Of a DNA stretch of 64,000 bases, positions 7,597 to 16,515 are shown in pieces. The stretch spans positions 46,628 through 110,627 of the forward strand of contig CAJXVS010000010.1 of assembly GCA_913061265.1 (NCBI GenBank). Direction: 5' to 3'. The translations under genes were made by a program, and so were the position numbers. The DNA is from an uncultured Halobacteriovorax sp. (GTDB lineage: Bacteria > Bdellovibrionota > Bacteriovoracia > Bacteriovoracales > Bacteriovoracaceae). Numbering within the stretch: position 1 is the stretch's first letter; every line of letters starts with the position of its first letter. The notes under the pieces were generated by a model that was not told the DNA's origin, did not search any database, and saw only the letters and a list, made by a program, of their open reading frames with translations.

Positions 7597-9333
7597 TTAC
7601 TCTTGAACTCGCTCTAAGAGGAACTGTAGGATCTTAGGCTCAGTATGGGGAAGCTCTTCAAAAAGATAACGCTCCTCTTCCTTGGTCCATGCGGCAGGTT
7701 TTGGATAGCGCATTCTAAAACCAGTTAACTCTACTATTGAAAGTGAGATGCCTTTTATACCCATTCCAAGATGATCTCTCTTTGGAGCAAGCCACTTAAA
7801 GCCAGGAATATTTGATAACCATTTTAAAGGAGTGGTTAAGACGCCATAAAGAGTTTCAATAACAGCAGCCGTTAAGTTTATAGCAGCGGCTGTTGGTTTG
7901 TAGATAATACTTTTTAAGAGACCGTGGGTTTCTGGGTAGAGGATCATATTAGATCCTGCTAATCCGTCTTTTCCATTAGAGGCCTTGGACCAAAAGCTAG
8001 CGTTTTCCCAAAAGAGACTTTGTCCAGCCTCTAACATCTTCATCTTTCTTAAAGTTCTTTGACTTGGATAGATGATGACTTTTTCAGCTGTCTTCTTTTT
8101 TAAAAAGCCAAAGATCCAAATAGGGTTAAAGCCAGTAGTGTCATTGATTTCATACTCGCCCCCAAGTTGATTTAATCTTTCTCTAATAGGATGGGTACAG
8201 TTATTACTTAGGAGGCTATAGTCCTCAAAGTCTTTTTGATCCAAAAAATCTTTTCCTTGTTTCTTATAATGATTAAGTGAGACTTGAAGACCAGCGTAAA
8301 CATCTTCTTCACTCATCTTAGGCCATACTTCTATAATATCTCTATTGGTGTGAAACTGAGCAAAGCCATAACCTTCAGGGGCCGTAGTCGCCGGATTGGT
8401 TCTAAGCTTCATGTAGATCTTACCTTCTTGTCTTTCAATATAGGAATCATCAACTTTATCAAGATGCTTCTTATAGACCGATCTCATATTATCAATTTCC
8501 CCAGTAGTCATTTGGGTATACTCAAACATGATGTCCATAAGCTTATCTTCAAGGCAGTAGATATAGCGCTCGGCTACATGACCGGCCACAGAAGTTGTAT
8601 AGCCAGGGGCCATATAAACAATGGCCATGCCAAGGGCCTTGATTCGTTTTCCCTTAGAGTTAATCTTGGTGGGCTTATAATCTTTCTTACAAATATTAAA
8701 TCTTTTTAAGGATTGATCCGTCAGTGAAGTAGCGTCGAATTCCATCTTAGTTTTATAAAGCATGCTATCGACTTTATAGGTATACCATTCAAGCTTTCTT
8801 CTTTTTTCTTTTAATTCATCTAATTGTTCGCAGCGCTCTTTCATCTGTTTAGAAAAACGAAAGTTACGGAACCTCTTTCCTTTGTTGCCAGCCTTTCTTT
8901 TAAGATAGCAATAGTCGATGTCTTTCACTTCTTGCTTTGTATAAGAGCGCTCTAAATCATCACTACCAGGAATCTTTAAAAGCTCGCTTTCAAGGGCGGA
9001 TAAAAGCTTCTCACGGAGGCTCTTGCCTTTGGTTTTATCTCTAGTCTCGTATGAATAAATAAAGGGAAGAAGCTTTTCATCAAAGATGAGATCATCTCCT
9101 TGAAGTTCAACCAAACGCTTAGAGTCTTGAAACTTAATATTGATTAACTGATCGACTCCAAAGCGAACCCCAGGGCGGAGATCTGAATCAAGGGAGTTTA
9201 AAAATCCAGTGATACGTTTAAACTGAGGCATTGATTTTTCGCTAGAACTTAGAACCAGACCAAACTTAGTCGCTGAGAAGCACGTAGAGGTAGCGAGGCT
9301 TAAAAGAATAAGGAAGGTTAGGCGTAGTTTCAT
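7597..9333 (-). CDS. Exported DUF4105-like protein (probable Cys/His papain-like fold)
   Basis: 578 residues with a signal peptide (1-21). The central part contains AGHVAERY with H252 and, later, LLSNNCTHPIRERLNQLGG with C379. The NNC(T/S) motif preceded by a conserved His is the signature of DUF4105, a family related to NlpC/P60-like enzymes that includes a lipoprotein N-acyltransferase (Lnb) in Bacteroides. The N-terminal 200 residues are charged and unique. The C-terminus is probably membrane-associated (two short hydrophobic stretches near 480-505). Whether it is an acyltransferase or a peptidase cannot be decided. Single gene, with a terminator of the upstream gene just before it. Confidence 0.6.
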   Translation of the reverse strand: MKLRLTFLILLSLATSTCFSATKFGLVLSSSEKSMPQFKRITGFLNSLDSDLRPGVRFGVDQLINIKFQDSKRLVELQGDDLIFDEKLLPFIYSYETRDKTKGKSLREKLLSALESELLKIPGSDDLERSYTKQEVKDIDYCYLKRKAGNKGKRFRNFRFSKQMKERCEQLDELKEKRRKLEWYTYKVDSMLYKTKMEFDATSLTDQSLKRFNICKKDYKPTKINSKGKRIKALGMAIVYMAPGYTTSVAGHVAERYIYCLEDKLMDIMFEYTQMTTGEIDNMRSVYKKHLDKVDDSYIERQEGKIYMKLRTNPATTAPEGYGFAQFHTNRDIIEVWPKMSEEDVYAGLQVSLNHYKKQGKDFLDQKDFEDYSLLSNNCTHPIRERLNQLGGEYEINDTTGFNPIWIFGFLKKKTAEKVIIYPSQRTLRKMKMLEAGQSLFWENASFWSKASNGKDGLAGSNMILYPETHGLLKSIIYKPTAAAINLTAAVIETLYGVLTTPLKWLSNIPGFKWLAPKRDHLGMGIKGISLSIVELTGFRMRYPKPAAWTKEEERYLFEELPHTEPKILQFLLERVQE

Positions 9334-9428
9334 ATACCACTAATCTTGCAAGGAAAGGGCCAAGGAATGACCGAATAATCAATAACTTAGAGGAGGGGGA
9401 TTGTTTAAATTTTAGACGTTGAACCAAT

Positions 9429-9461
9429 AAAAAAAGGCCCATTCTCATGAGCCTTTTTTTT
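9429..9461 (-). terminator. Intrinsic terminator downstream of the Tyr/His-rich exported gene
   Basis: Stem AAAAAAAGGC (9429-9438) with GCCTTTTTTT (9451-9460) and an inner CAT/ATG pairing. On the minus strand it ends in a T-run 24 bp after the stop at 9485. Confidence 0.85.
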
Positions 9462-9484
9462 CTATAGCTTAGTTAGAGTGCTCT

Positions 9485-10174
9485 CTAGTCTAAGCTGTCT
9501 TCGATATCTGTTTCTTCTAGTGATTTTTGATTTTGCTCTATAGCTCTTTGAAGCTCAGTTCTTTCCATTTCACGAAGTGAAGCAGAGATAGAAATGGCCG
9601 ATCCAGAGACTGAAGAAGCTAGACCTAAGGCCTGGCAAGTGCTGTCGTCAGAGTCGCAGTTTGAAAGAACTGTAGCTCCTAGATTAACAAATTCCATTCC
9701 AATAATAATTCCAGCTGTGAATTCATCAAGCACTACATAGTTAACTCTATGGTAGTCATTGTAGTGGTAATGATTATGGTATCTATTATGTCTTCTATGG
9801 TACTGACGTCTTACAACTCTACCGTTATGAGTATAGTAAGTTGCATATCTATGGTGTGGTTTATAAGCACGGTTATCATAGACTGTTACTCTTGTGTAAC
9901 CTGAATACTCACCACGCTCTACTACTGTCTCTTCAACATAAACGTTAGTCGTCGATGAATAACCTTCATAACAAGTTCTATAAGCACCACATTGTCTTTC
10001 GTATGAAGTTGTTGTTGTGGTCGTCGTTGTTGTTCTTTCGCTATAGCTATAATGTGATCCAAAGCTTGAATCCCAATTTGAGTAAGAAGTTGAATATCTT
10101 ACTGAGTATCCGTCGCGGGCCATGGCCCCTACACTAAAAAGCAGTCCTGCCACTATGATCATTAGGGTTTTCAT
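9485..10174 (-). CDS. Exported Tyr/His/Thr-rich protein, unknown function
   Basis: 229 residues. The start at 10174 gives a clear signal peptide (MKTLMIIVAGLLFSVGAMA) with a GGAG ribosome site; longer upstream frames run into sfsA and are unlikely. The mature N-terminus is rich in Ser/Tyr and carries a run of nine Thr, followed by a Cys pair (RQCGAYRTC) and a His/Tyr/Arg-rich block (about residues 105-145). A Gly/Ala-rich hydrophobic stretch (about 150-200) with a second Cys pair (SNCDSDDSTC) could insert into a membrane. No family recognised. The composition is unlike that of its neighbours. It has its own promoter and terminator. Confidence 0.8.
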   Translation of the reverse strand: MKTLMIIVAGLLFSVGAMARDGYSVRYSTSYSNWDSSFGSHYSYSERTTTTTTTTTSYERQCGAYRTCYEGYSSTTNVYVEETVVERGEYSGYTRVTVYDNRAYKPHHRYATYYTHNGRVVRRQYHRRHNRYHNHYHYNDYHRVNYVVLDEFTAGIIIGMEFVNLGATVLSNCDSDDSTCQALGLASSVSGSAISISASLREMERTELQRAIEQNQKSLEETDIEDSLD

Positions 10175-10205
10175 AATTTCTCCGATTAAAAAGTATTGCG
10201 GGATA

Positions 10206-10234
10206 GTTATGTCACGGCGCATCGTTATTCTCAA
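10206..10234 (-). promoter_or_regulatory. Sigma-70-like promoter for the Tyr/His-rich exported gene
   Basis: Minus strand TTGAGA (10229-10234), 17-base spacer, CATAAC (10206-10211). It lies 31 bases upstream of the ATG at 10174, in the gap to sfsA. Confidence 0.5.
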
Positions 10235-10283
10235 TATTAAATGACGCACTGTGTATAAATAACAGGATAAGCTAGGTAAGTAC

Positions 10284-10982
10284 CTATAACTTATAAGGTA
10301 GGGACTTATTAATGATGACTTCACTTGGGCTAATCTTTGTTTGATAAACCAAGATCTCAACTCCCTTTGATTCAGCTTCTTTTAAAAGCTCTGCATAGAT
10401 AGGGTCGATGGAATCGGCCGGTGAGAAGCTAGAGACGTCTCCGCGGTTAACAATATAGAGCATGCAGGCCCTATCGCCGGAGGCCTTGATCTCCATAAGT
10501 TCTCTAAGGTGCTTCTGACCTCGCTCTGTGACTCCATCAGGGAAAAGCGCAAGCTCTCCATCGCCTTTAAGAGTTACATTCTTAATCTCCACATAGCACT
10601 TCTCACCATTTTCTTTTGTGAGAAGAAGATCTATCCTACTCTTTCCAATCTTTGCTTCAGGTTTGATGAGATCATAACCAGTAAGCTCCTTGATCAGTCC
10701 TTTCTCAATGGCCTCATGGCCAATCTTATTGGGGAGAGAAGTGTTAACAAGGATCCAAGACTTTCCATTATGAGTTAACTCTAAAGAGTATTTTAATTTC
10801 CTCTTAGGGTTATCGTGAAAGCTACAAAGCACTTTCCAGCCTGGTTCCCAGCAGGTCTTCATGCTACCGGTGTTGGCCGTATGGGCCGTAATAAGCTCCC
10901 CAGAGTCGAGTTCAATATCTGCGAGGAAGCGCTTGTAGCGTTTTATGATCTTGCCTTTAACTAGTTTTGTTTCAAATTTCAT
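10284..10982 (-). CDS. sfsA: SfsA family DNA-binding/nuclease-like protein
   Basis: 232 residues, standard family length. Seen are the N-terminal OB-like part (KRFLADIELDSGELITAHTANTGSM), then the PD-(D/E)xK-like core with YVEIKNVTL and the signature FPDGVTERGQKHLREL. SfsA was named for sugar fermentation stimulation; it binds DNA and has a restriction-endonuclease-like fold, but its true activity is uncertain. Stand-alone gene. Confidence 0.93.
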   Translation of the reverse strand: MKFETKLVKGKIIKRYKRFLADIELDSGELITAHTANTGSMKTCWEPGWKVLCSFHDNPKRKLKYSLELTHNGKSWILVNTSLPNKIGHEAIEKGLIKELTGYDLIKPEAKIGKSRIDLLLTKENGEKCYVEIKNVTLKGDGELALFPDGVTERGQKHLRELMEIKASGDRACMLYIVNRGDVSSFSPADSIDPIYAELLKEAESKGVEILVYQTKISPSEVIINKSLPYKL

Positions 10983-11171
10983 GAGGGCAGCATAGCGGGG
11001 AAATATGAATTTGGCTTCACAAATGGCTGTTTTGACTTAGGAATGGGGCATTTTAAAATCATTCATCCCTCTAGAGCTTATATAACTGACCAGTATCACT
11101 GGGCTATTTATTCCTCTAGGGCTAAAGCCCCTAGCAGTATAAAATAGAAGGAGAGTTACTTAGGAGAGATG

Positions 11172-11711
11172 ATGAAGAGGCGAAATTTTTTATTTGGAGG
11201 AATCTTAGGAGGAGCACTTAGCAGCCTTCCGAGAGTCTTTAAGAAAAGAGGAATCTATATTAGCGAGTTCGGGTTTAAACCGGGGCGAGATAATACTCAG
11301 GTTATCATCCTCGCAGAGGCCGCCGCATTTTTAAAAGGGCAGACTCTTCACTTTCCAAAAGGGGAGAAGATCATCCTGTCTAAGCCAATTGTTTTAAGAG
11401 TTAGTGTTGAAGGAAATGGGGCTGAATTGATTTCTCAGAATAGTTCTGTCTTTGTACGGATTAAAAATGAGCGTTCTCTAAAAGAGCTTTCAGTAAACTC
11501 TCTTAATTACGATGGACAAAAGATAGCCAACGGATTCTTTGTTGATGAAACAAAAGATGTCTTAGTAAAAAATTGCATTATTAAGAACTGTTTGGATGTA
11601 GGTATTTCGATCTTTGAGAGTGAACAAGTTCAGCTAGTGCATAATCAAATTGAAGGCAGCCCAAAACTTATAATCGATAAAATTAATTCAAGAGATATAA
11701 GAGAGGCCTAA
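11172..11711 (+). CDS. Tat-type exported beta-helix (pectate-lyase-like) protein, short
   Basis: The start at 11172 gives better spacing to AGGAG than the ATG at 11169. The N-terminus MKRRNFLFGGILGGALSSL resembles a twin-arginine signal. The rest has the layout of Pectate_lyase_3 parallel beta-helices: GFKPGRDNTQVI at the beginning, FPKGEKIILSKPI, GNGAELIS, then rungs with VKNCIIKNCLDVGISIFES and VQLVHNQIEGS. At about 180 residues it has only a few turns, much shorter than usual (more than 350), so it may be a truncated or minimal member. No catalytic residues can be assigned. Confidence 0.7.
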   Translation: MKRRNFLFGGILGGALSSLPRVFKKRGIYISEFGFKPGRDNTQVIILAEAAAFLKGQTLHFPKGEKIILSKPIVLRVSVEGNGAELISQNSSVFVRIKNERSLKELSVNSLNYDGQKIANGFFVDETKDVLVKNCIIKNCLDVGISIFESEQVQLVHNQIEGSPKLIIDKINSRDIREA

Positions 11712-11724
11712 GGAAACTTAGGCC
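11705..11724. terminator. Bidirectional hairpin between convergent genes
   Basis: Perfect 8-bp stem GGCCTAAG/CTTAGGCC with a GAAA tetraloop. The left arm includes the TAA stop of the beta-helix gene. It sits 10 bp from the stop of the convergent metalloprotease gene. The T-tracts are weak on both sides. Confidence 0.6.
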
Positions 11725-11734
11725 CCATTATTAA

Positions 11735-14410
11735 TTAGTCTTCTAGTAATTCTTTATTAGAGGCTTTCAAAACCCCCATTCTTTTCTTTTCAAAAACATA
11801 CCAGTCAAAGACCTCATCAGAGAGTTCTTCTTCGGTAGTATTGATGATAACTGAATCCATTTCATTTGAGTGCTTAGTCTTCATCTCTTTAACGATCTTT
11901 CCTTGTCCTCTCATATAACTAGGTGAGAAGGGAAAGAAATTTCTACCAACAACCTTGGCCGCTTCTGATCTAAGATCAAAACCTTTCTTAGCATACTGAT
12001 AAAGAAATTCTTTAACCTCTGATCCATTGCTGCTTGTTCCAACTAATTCATTACCTTTAGAAAAGATTATTGGATCAGCGGCAGCAGCAATGGCCTTACC
12101 AAAGCCAGCTTCTTTAGTAGCAAAAGTATGACCATTTAAATGCTTAAGCATATAAAGAGCGATCTCTTTTTCATAAACTTCAAAATAAGGAGTCATCTTA
12201 GCGTCGACCGCCTTTAATTCTTCTTCAGTTGCTTCTTTATAAAGCTTAGCGAACTGAGCTTTAAAAGCAGCTGATAATTCAGCTGCGATCTTAACAGCCG
12301 GCTTACCATCAATTTCAACACTGCTTAGTGGCTCAACGAATAGCTTATTAAGACCACCGTTATTCTCAATTGAAGTGGCTTGAAAAATTCTTGTTTTCTC
12401 TAGGTACTCATCTTCTTCAAGAGAACCAACAGTTGTATAATCGTTTCTAATATCGATGAACTCAGCTTTCTCAGTCGTCATAGCAAGAAGAGGTACATAA
12501 AGACCTTTTAAAAGCTTAATAGCGTCTGCTCTTGGGTCTAGGTTCATGGCCTTGATTCGATCTAGGTTTGAAAGAATAGTAAGCTCCGTCTCTTCTTCGT
12601 CTTTATGATTAGGATCAAGAAAGATAAAAGCATTGGCCATTGAGAAGGCCTTAAAAGGAATGGCGTTTTTCATATCAAAAGCGGCACCATCAACTGGGTT
12701 AGCAAATTGATCCCAAACCTTACAGTCTTGGTAAATCCCTTTTCCTCTATGAGTATCAGTACAAAAAGTATCAAAATCAATCTCAGAAGCTTTTTTCTCA
12801 GTATAACCAAACTCAATGGCCTGCTTATCGTATGAAAGAGCTGGGCGACCAAGTCTAATATGAGCCCCAATCATCGAAGCAATCATAGAAGGCGTATAAT
12901 CCATAACTGACCCACCAGGAATCATGCCTGGGATTAGGTTGCCTGTTAGGAAGTATACTTTTGCCACTGTATCGTAGAGTTTTGGAGCAATATTAGTTTT
13001 TAATGACCCAGCAAAGTTATGACGGAGACCAAGAGTGTGACCAACTTCATGGGCCACAACTTCAGTTACATAATCTTTAGCAAATCTTAAGAAGATCTCA
13101 TCTTTTTGAGCTTCTGTTGTTTCTCCATCCTTATTAGCAGCTTCTTCAGTTGCCTTGATGATTGAAGTCAGATCACTCATTGATTTATCATAGTCAAACC
13201 CACAAACATGAGCTGATTCAAAACCTGCGATCATAAGACCGTGTGACTTTTGCTCATCTTCTTTTGCTTTTGCCATGGCCTTGTATCTTCTTAAGTAAGA
13301 CTTCGCTCGCTTAAGTCCGCCTTTACCAAAGACAGAAGTCATATAAACATGTGATTGAAGAGTCTCTCCAGTAAGTGGATCACCCATCATATTGGCGTAA
13401 GCAAATCCTGCTGTATCCCAATGAAGCCATTGAACGATATTAAAGTTTGGCTCGTGAACTGATACGCCTTTTGGAAGAGTTGCTACTTTTAGTACTTCCT
13501 TACCAAAAACACGGTTCCAATAAAGGATCCCTTCATTAACAGCATCAACATACTCAGAAGGAACATTAGAGCTTACGTGGTAAGTAATAGGCTTATTGAT
13601 ATCAAACTTCATCACGTTAACAGTTGATTTTCCTGTACCCGCTTCGATGATTGGATGAACTTCAAAGTATCCAACTTTCTTCTGTCCATTTGATTCTTTA
13701 GACTTAAAGTTAGGATTCTTTTTATAAGTTGAAAGAGTGTACTTAAGTTGACGGCTAAAGTTGTTAGCTGGTTTACCGGCGGCAGCAGGAGTATCAATTC
13801 TAACGATCTGATCGATAAAGATATACTTCCCGCGAAGTTCTACAGTCTTAATATAACTATCAGTGATCTTATAAACTTGATCTCCAGAGTCTGGCTGACC
13901 AGAATCAGAAACAAAGTAAGACCCTTTTTGAAAGACAAGCTTGATGCCTTTTTTAAAATCAAAAGTAACATATCCATTTTTATCTTTAACAACAGGAAAC
14001 TCAGCCAGGAGAACTCTAGTCTCTACTGAATCAGTTGAGAGTTTTCCATCAAGAGATTCAAACATAAAAAGGCTTCCACCTTTTTTCTCAAAGAAGACAA
14101 TCTTATTAGCAAGAGCATGTCCTGTAGGAGTAGGTGGTCCACTAACTTCTGCCACAGTTAAAAGAAAGGTTTGCTTTAAGGCTTCTTCTTTTAGTGTGAT
14201 CTGATAAACAGAACGAGGATTATTTGTTAGTTCTTTGAAGTTTGATTTCTCAGATTGAGTAGGAGCTACTTTCTCTCCAGCTATAATAGGGTTCTCTGTG
14301 CTTAACGGAGTAACCACTTCAACAGTACGCGTTTCAACTTTTTTCTCACCACAAGCACTAAGGCCGAGCGCAGCTGAAAGCATGATGGCAGATATTAACT
14401 TTGTAGACAT
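11735..14410 (-). CDS. Zinc metalloprotease lipoprotein (metzincin, DUF5117/DUF4953-like)
   Basis: 891 residues. Lipobox LSAC with the acylated Cys at 20. Around residue 450 the motif HEVGHTLGLRHNF gives the HExxHxxGxxH zinc site, followed by a Met-turn-like SVMDYTPS, so it is a metzincin. The N-terminal 250 residues are probably beta-rich with a propeptide-like character, then LHWDTAGFAYANMMGDPLTGE as found in the DUF5117 group. The C-terminal 250 residues are helical. It is likely anchored to the outer membrane or periplasmic face. Its substrate is unknown. Divergent from pyrE. Confidence 0.85.
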   Translation of the reverse strand: MSTKLISAIMLSAALGLSACGEKKVETRTVEVVTPLSTENPIIAGEKVAPTQSEKSNFKELTNNPRSVYQITLKEEALKQTFLLTVAEVSGPPTPTGHALANKIVFFEKKGGSLFMFESLDGKLSTDSVETRVLLAEFPVVKDKNGYVTFDFKKGIKLVFQKGSYFVSDSGQPDSGDQVYKITDSYIKTVELRGKYIFIDQIVRIDTPAAAGKPANNFSRQLKYTLSTYKKNPNFKSKESNGQKKVGYFEVHPIIEAGTGKSTVNVMKFDINKPITYHVSSNVPSEYVDAVNEGILYWNRVFGKEVLKVATLPKGVSVHEPNFNIVQWLHWDTAGFAYANMMGDPLTGETLQSHVYMTSVFGKGGLKRAKSYLRRYKAMAKAKEDEQKSHGLMIAGFESAHVCGFDYDKSMSDLTSIIKATEEAANKDGETTEAQKDEIFLRFAKDYVTEVVAHEVGHTLGLRHNFAGSLKTNIAPKLYDTVAKVYFLTGNLIPGMIPGGSVMDYTPSMIASMIGAHIRLGRPALSYDKQAIEFGYTEKKASEIDFDTFCTDTHRGKGIYQDCKVWDQFANPVDGAAFDMKNAIPFKAFSMANAFIFLDPNHKDEEETELTILSNLDRIKAMNLDPRADAIKLLKGLYVPLLAMTTEKAEFIDIRNDYTTVGSLEEDEYLEKTRIFQATSIENNGGLNKLFVEPLSSVEIDGKPAVKIAAELSAAFKAQFAKLYKEATEEELKAVDAKMTPYFEVYEKEIALYMLKHLNGHTFATKEAGFGKAIAAAADPIIFSKGNELVGTSSNGSEVKEFLYQYAKKGFDLRSEAAKVVGRNFFPFSPSYMRGQGKIVKEMKTKHSNEMDSVIINTTEEELSDEVFDWYVFEKKRMGVLKASNKELLED

Positions 14411-14524
14411 ATTTTTCCCCTAGAAATTGGAAGGTCTTACTATTCATTTAAAGACGGCTGAAATATAGTGTTTAGGCGCACTTGGGTCAATGAAATTGAA
14501 AAATCTTTATCATAAGGAAGAGTT

Positions 14525-15160
14525 ATGTTTGAAACTGACAGAGGACTAAAATTTGCTAAGCTTTTGTTATCACTTGAATGTGTCCAAGTAAGCCCAGATT
14601 CACCTTACACTTACGCGTCGGGTTTAATGGGGCCAATATACACAGATAATCGTCAAATCCTCTCCTATGTTCCAGAACGCCTCGAAGTGGCCGAGGGACT
14701 TGTCGATCTGATCCGAGAAAGTAAGCTCAGTTTCGACAGCATTGCGGGCCTAGCGACAGCGGGAATTCCTCATGGGATGCTGGCCTCTCATATGATGGGA
14801 AGCCCTTTTATCTACATCCGCGGCAAGGCCAAGGGCCATGGCAAGGGGAACTTGATCGAAGGGAAATATAATAAAGGTGATAAAATTATTTTAGTCGAAG
14901 ATTTAGTGAATCAAGGCAGCTCATTAGACAGTGCAGTAATTGGGGCTAAAGAAGCGGGCCTAATTCCCGTGGCCTGTGTCTGTATCGTTGACTATCAAAT
15001 GCCTGCAGCCGTTAAAGTTCTAGAAAAGCATGACCTACCGCTATTTTCCCTGACTAACTTCTCTCAGATTAGTCATGCGGCAGCATCAGAGAATAACTTA
15101 AGCCCGGATTCCGTTCAGCTCTTAGACCAATGGCATAAAGACCCGGCAAATTGGCCTTAA
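14525..15160 (+). CDS. pyrE: Orotate phosphoribosyltransferase
   Basis: 211 residues of the type I PRTase fold. YASGLMGPIYTDNRQ matches the OPRTase substrate loop, GLATAGIPHGMLASHMMG and YIRGKAKGHGKGNLIEG the catalytic flexible loop with Lys residues, and VEDLVNQGSSL the PRPP-binding motif (usual form VEDVxTTGGS, here with Asn-Gln). It would join orotate to PRPP in pyrimidine synthesis. Ribosome site AAGGAAGAG. No other pyr gene is near. The altered PRPP loop makes a related phosphoribosyltransferase possible. Confidence 0.85.
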   Translation: MFETDRGLKFAKLLLSLECVQVSPDSPYTYASGLMGPIYTDNRQILSYVPERLEVAEGLVDLIRESKLSFDSIAGLATAGIPHGMLASHMMGSPFIYIRGKAKGHGKGNLIEGKYNKGDKIILVEDLVNQGSSLDSAVIGAKEAGLIPVACVCIVDYQMPAAVKVLEKHDLPLFSLTNFSQISHAAASENNLSPDSVQLLDQWHKDPANWP

Positions 15161-15171
15161 TGCTTAGTTCA

Positions 15172-15199
15172 TTGAGTCTAGAAGTAATTTCTGTATATT
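15172..15199 (+). promoter_or_regulatory. Sigma-70-like promoter for gltA
   Basis: TTGAGT (15172-15177), 16-base spacer, TATATT (15194-15199), 33 bases before the gltA start. Confidence 0.5.
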
Positions 15200-15231
15200 A
15201 AAGCTACTTAAAATTTAATGAAGGAGTGCGT

Positions 15232-16515
15232 ATGTCAGAATTTGCAAAAATAGAATTAGATGGAAAATTTTATGAGTTTCCCATCATTGAAGGTACCGAA
15301 GGTGAAAAGGCCATCGATATTAGAACTCTTAGAGCAACCACTGGTCATGTCACTTTAGATTCTGGGTTTGGAAATACAGGTTCTACTTTTAGTGAGATTA
15401 CTTTTCTAAATGGTGAGACAGGAATCCTACGTTACCGTGGATATCCTATCGAGCAATTAGCAGAGCAATCAAGTTTTCAAGAAGTGGCTTACCTTTTAAA
15501 CTTTGGAAAACTTCCTTCAGAGAGAGAATTGAATTCCTTTAAAGAATTGATTAATTCATTTTCTACTCTTCATGAAGGTGAGAAGAAAATTATTGAGGCC
15601 TTCCCAACTTCAGCTCACCCTATGGGAGTCATTGGATCAGTTGTAGGATCTCTCAGCGCTTATTATCCTGAATACAATCTTCCTATGCTAACTGATGAGC
15701 AAAGAAGAAAGGCCATCGCTCAGCTAATGGCCCAAGTTAAATCAATCATCCCTTATTTCTATAGAATGACTCAAGGTCTAGAGCCGGTTAAGTCAAAGCC
15801 GCATATGGGCTATGCTGCTGACTTTTTAAATATGATGTATGGCTCTGATGACTATGAAGTAAACCCTGAGGTTGCTAAGGCCTTAGATGTTCTTCTTATT
15901 CTTCATGCTGATCATGAGCAAAACTGTTCAGCCTCAACGGTAAGGCTTGTTGGTTCTAGTCATGCAAATGTCTTCGCTTCGATCTCTTCAGGGATCTACG
16001 CTTTATGGGGACAACTTCATGGGGGAGCTAATCAAGCAGTTCTTGAGATGCTTCAAAATATCCACGACAATGGCGGGGATTATAAAAAGTACCTAGAAAA
16101 AGCAAAAGATAAGAATGACCCATTCCGTTTAATGGGGTTTGGTCACAGAGTTTATAAGAACTTTGACCCAAGAGCTAAGATCATTAAGAAAGCTTGTGAT
16201 AGCGTTCTTGAATCTCTTGGTGTTTCAGATCCACTTCTTGATATCGCTCGCGGTCTTGAAGAAGAGGCGCTAAAAGACCCTTATTTTGTAGAGAGAAAGC
16301 TTTATCCGAATGTTGATTTCTATTCAGGGATTATTTATCAGGCCCTTGGAATTCCAACTAATATGTTTACGGCCATGTTTGTTCTTGGTCGTCTTCCTGG
16401 TTGGCTAGCACAGTGGAAAGAGATGAAAGAAGATCCAAACGCAAGAATTGGTCGTCCTCGTCAGATCTATACGGGTGCAAATGAGAGAATGTACGTTCCT
16501 ATCGATCAGCGCTAA
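15232..16515 (+). CDS. gltA: Citrate synthase
   Basis: 427 residues, type II bacterial citrate synthase. AAGGAG at 15221-15226 fixes the ATG at 15232 rather than the GTG inside the ribosome site. Seen: GILRYRGYPIEQLA, HADHEQNCSASTVRLVGSS, the catalytic loop GGANQAV, MGFGHRVYKNFDPRA with the catalytic His, and PNVDFYSG with the catalytic Asp. It condenses acetyl-CoA and oxaloacetate in the TCA cycle. The stop overlaps the start of the next gene (TAATG), so translation is coupled. Confidence 0.97.
   Translation: MSEFAKIELDGKFYEFPIIEGTEGEKAIDIRTLRATTGHVTLDSGFGNTGSTFSEITFLNGETGILRYRGYPIEQLAEQSSFQEVAYLLNFGKLPSERELNSFKELINSFSTLHEGEKKIIEAFPTSAHPMGVIGSVVGSLSAYYPEYNLPMLTDEQRRKAIAQLMAQVKSIIPYFYRMTQGLEPVKSKPHMGYAADFLNMMYGSDDYEVNPEVAKALDVLLILHADHEQNCSASTVRLVGSSHANVFASISSGIYALWGQLHGGANQAVLEMLQNIHDNGGDYKKYLEKAKDKNDPFRLMGFGHRVYKNFDPRAKIIKKACDSVLESLGVSDPLLDIARGLEEEALKDPYFVERKLYPNVDFYSGIIYQALGIPTNMFTAMFVLGRLPGWLAQWKEMKEDPNARIGRPRQIYTGANERMYVPIDQR

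Noticed and set aside
8284..8709. Long plus-strand frame of 141 codons
   Set aside because: It is antisense to the DUF4105-like gene, has no ribosome site and looks like a shadow of the coding sequence.
10175..10360. N-terminal extension of the Tyr/His-rich exported protein into sfsA
   Set aside because: The internal ATG at 10174 has a good ribosome site and signal peptide; the extension has an atypical composition and overlaps the sfsA 3' end by 77 bp.
11041..11168. Short hairpins (CCAGT/ACTGG, GGGCT/AGCCC) before the beta-helix gene as a riboswitch
   Set aside because: The stems are short and no known aptamer pattern is seen.
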